A program made the position numbers and the translations under genes. The notes under the pieces were generated by a model, which was not told where the DNA came from, made no database searches, and was given only the letters and a program-made list of their open reading frames with translations. Below, piece by piece: positions 63,351-64,000 of a DNA stretch of 64,000 bases. The DNA is from Pseudomonas sp. ok272 (lineage in GTDB: Bacteria > Pseudomonadota > Gammaproteobacteria > Pseudomonadales > Pseudomonadaceae): NCBI RefSeq assembly GCF_900109995.1, contig NZ_FOCB01000003.1, positions 324,508 through 388,507 on the forward strand, given 5' to 3'. Every line of letters begins with the position of its first letter. The first letter of the stretch is position 1.

Positions 63351-63438
63351 GTGGGAGCGGGCCTGCCCGCGAAAGCGGTGGCCCCGCCAACAGTGATTCC
63401 ACGGCGGATGGCCTCTTCGCGGGCAAGCCCGCTCCCAC
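63351..63438. repeat. REP doublet, GTGGGAGCGGGC type
   Basis: Inverted 23-bp copies at 63351-63373 and 63416-63438, between the SulP gene start and choX. A third REP type, with GGGCCTGCCCGCGAA core. Confidence 0.85.
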
Positions 63439-63476
63439 AGGGGGCTTGTGGTGTTTTACTGATCCCCTATCAGTCT

Positions 63477-64000
63477 CTACAGCTTGGCCCTCACCGCCGC
63501 CAGCGCCTCCTGCCCATCCACCGTCTTCACCCCGTCGAGCCATTGCTCCAACACCTGTGGATTGGCCTTGATCCACGCCTTGGCCGCCTCGGCATTGCTG
63601 ACCTTTTTGTTCAGGACCTCGGCCATGATGCTGTTCTCCATCGCCTGGGTGAAACTCAGGTTGCTCAGCAACTGGCCGACGTTCGGGCAGGCCTGTGCAT
63701 AACCTTTGCGGGTCAGGGTGTAGACGCTGCCGGTGGCGCCAAAGTATTTCTCGCCACCCTTGAGGTAGCGCATGTTCAGTTGCACGTTCATCGGGTGCGG
63801 AGTCCAGCCGAGGAAGGTGACGAATTTTTGCTTCTTCACCGCGCGTGAGACTTCGGCGAGCATCGCTTGTTCGCTGGACTCGATCAGCTTCCACTGGCCC
63901 AGGTCGAAGTCGTTCTTGCTGATGATCGCCTTCAGCGACAGGTTCGCCGGGGCGCCGGCGCCAATGCCGAAGATCTTCTTGTCGAACTGCCCGGCAAACC
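63477..64000 (-). CDS. choX: Choline/betaine ABC-transporter substrate-binding protein, C-terminal part (partial)
   Basis: The frame is open to the right edge, giving the last 174 codons. FGIGAGAPANLSLKAIISKNDFDLGQWKLIESSEQAMLAEVSRAVKKQKFVTFLGWTPHPMNVQLNMRYLKGGEKYFGATGSVYTLTRKGYAQACPNVGQLLSNLSF is the OpuAC-type fold with the aromatic WTPHPMN site. Periplasmic choline- or glycine-betaine-binding component. The choline assignment is based on family likeness; CbcX/CaiX-type relatives cannot be excluded. Confidence 0.8.
   Translation of the reverse strand, partial: FAGQFDKKIFGIGAGAPANLSLKAIISKNDFDLGQWKLIESSEQAMLAEVSRAVKKQKFVTFLGWTPHPMNVQLNMRYLKGGEKYFGATGSVYTLTRKGYAQACPNVGQLLSNLSFTQAMENSIMAEVLNKKVSNAEAAKAWIKANPQVLEQWLDGVKTVDGQEALAAVRAKL

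Overview
The window reads as a Pseudomonas chromosome of the P. fluorescens type. Its right third keeps the gene order found just after gyrB, close to the replication origin, in pseudomonads: acyltransferase, gmhB, glyS, glyQ, tag, lpxL, TPR protein, trkA, rsmB, fmt, def, dprA, tsaC, qor, hemF, aroE. Intergenic REP doublets of fluorescens type and seven exact DnaA boxes between 45.4 and 57.3 kb support an origin-proximal position. No tRNA, rRNA, CRISPR or insertion sequence was seen.

Left edge (1-2960): the 3' end of a large Ig-repeat adhesin, a TolC-family outer-membrane lipoprotein, the wreck of an Asp/Asn beta-hydroxylase gene and a small TrpB-like hypothetical gene.

Flagellar island (3162-38985): about 36 kb holding an almost complete lateral-type flagellum. 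Layout: flgBCDEFGHIJKL plus a 346-aa cluster protein (minus strand); divergent flgA; a 293-aa flagellin; a ToxRS-like membrane regulator pair; a minus-strand operon fliD-fliS-fliT-fliK-fliL-fliA-motA-motB in the order of the Vibrio/Aeromonas laf operon; flgMN; fliEFGHIJ downstream of a sigma-54 activator (LafK type, GAFTGA intact); and plus-strand fliMNPQR-flhBA, closed by a PilZ protein. No fliO, flhDC, flhF, fleN or chemotaxis genes are present. A near-perfect sigma-54 promoter precedes fliD and good candidates precede flgB and the ToxR-like gene, so the likely hierarchy is LafK/sigma-54 for basal body, hook and export genes, then FliA with FlgM control for flagellin. The FlhDC-controlled second flagellum described for P. 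fluorescens F113 is regulated differently.

Junction (39-45.3 kb): an orphan sugar-nucleotide epimerase, then an OmpR-type response regulator, a small exported protein, a FecR-domain periplasmic protein and a CHASE2 sensor kinase. These form a likely signalling set that may once have neighboured the adhesin and TolC genes now on the far side of the island.

Right third (45.4-64 kb): housekeeping genes, with REP doublets in the gaps. One gap (58.4-58.6 kb) holds a 145-bp element with 18-bp inverted ends inserted inside another REP, flanked by a 10-bp direct repeat. The window ends in a SulP transporter and the 3' part of a choline/betaine-binding protein gene.
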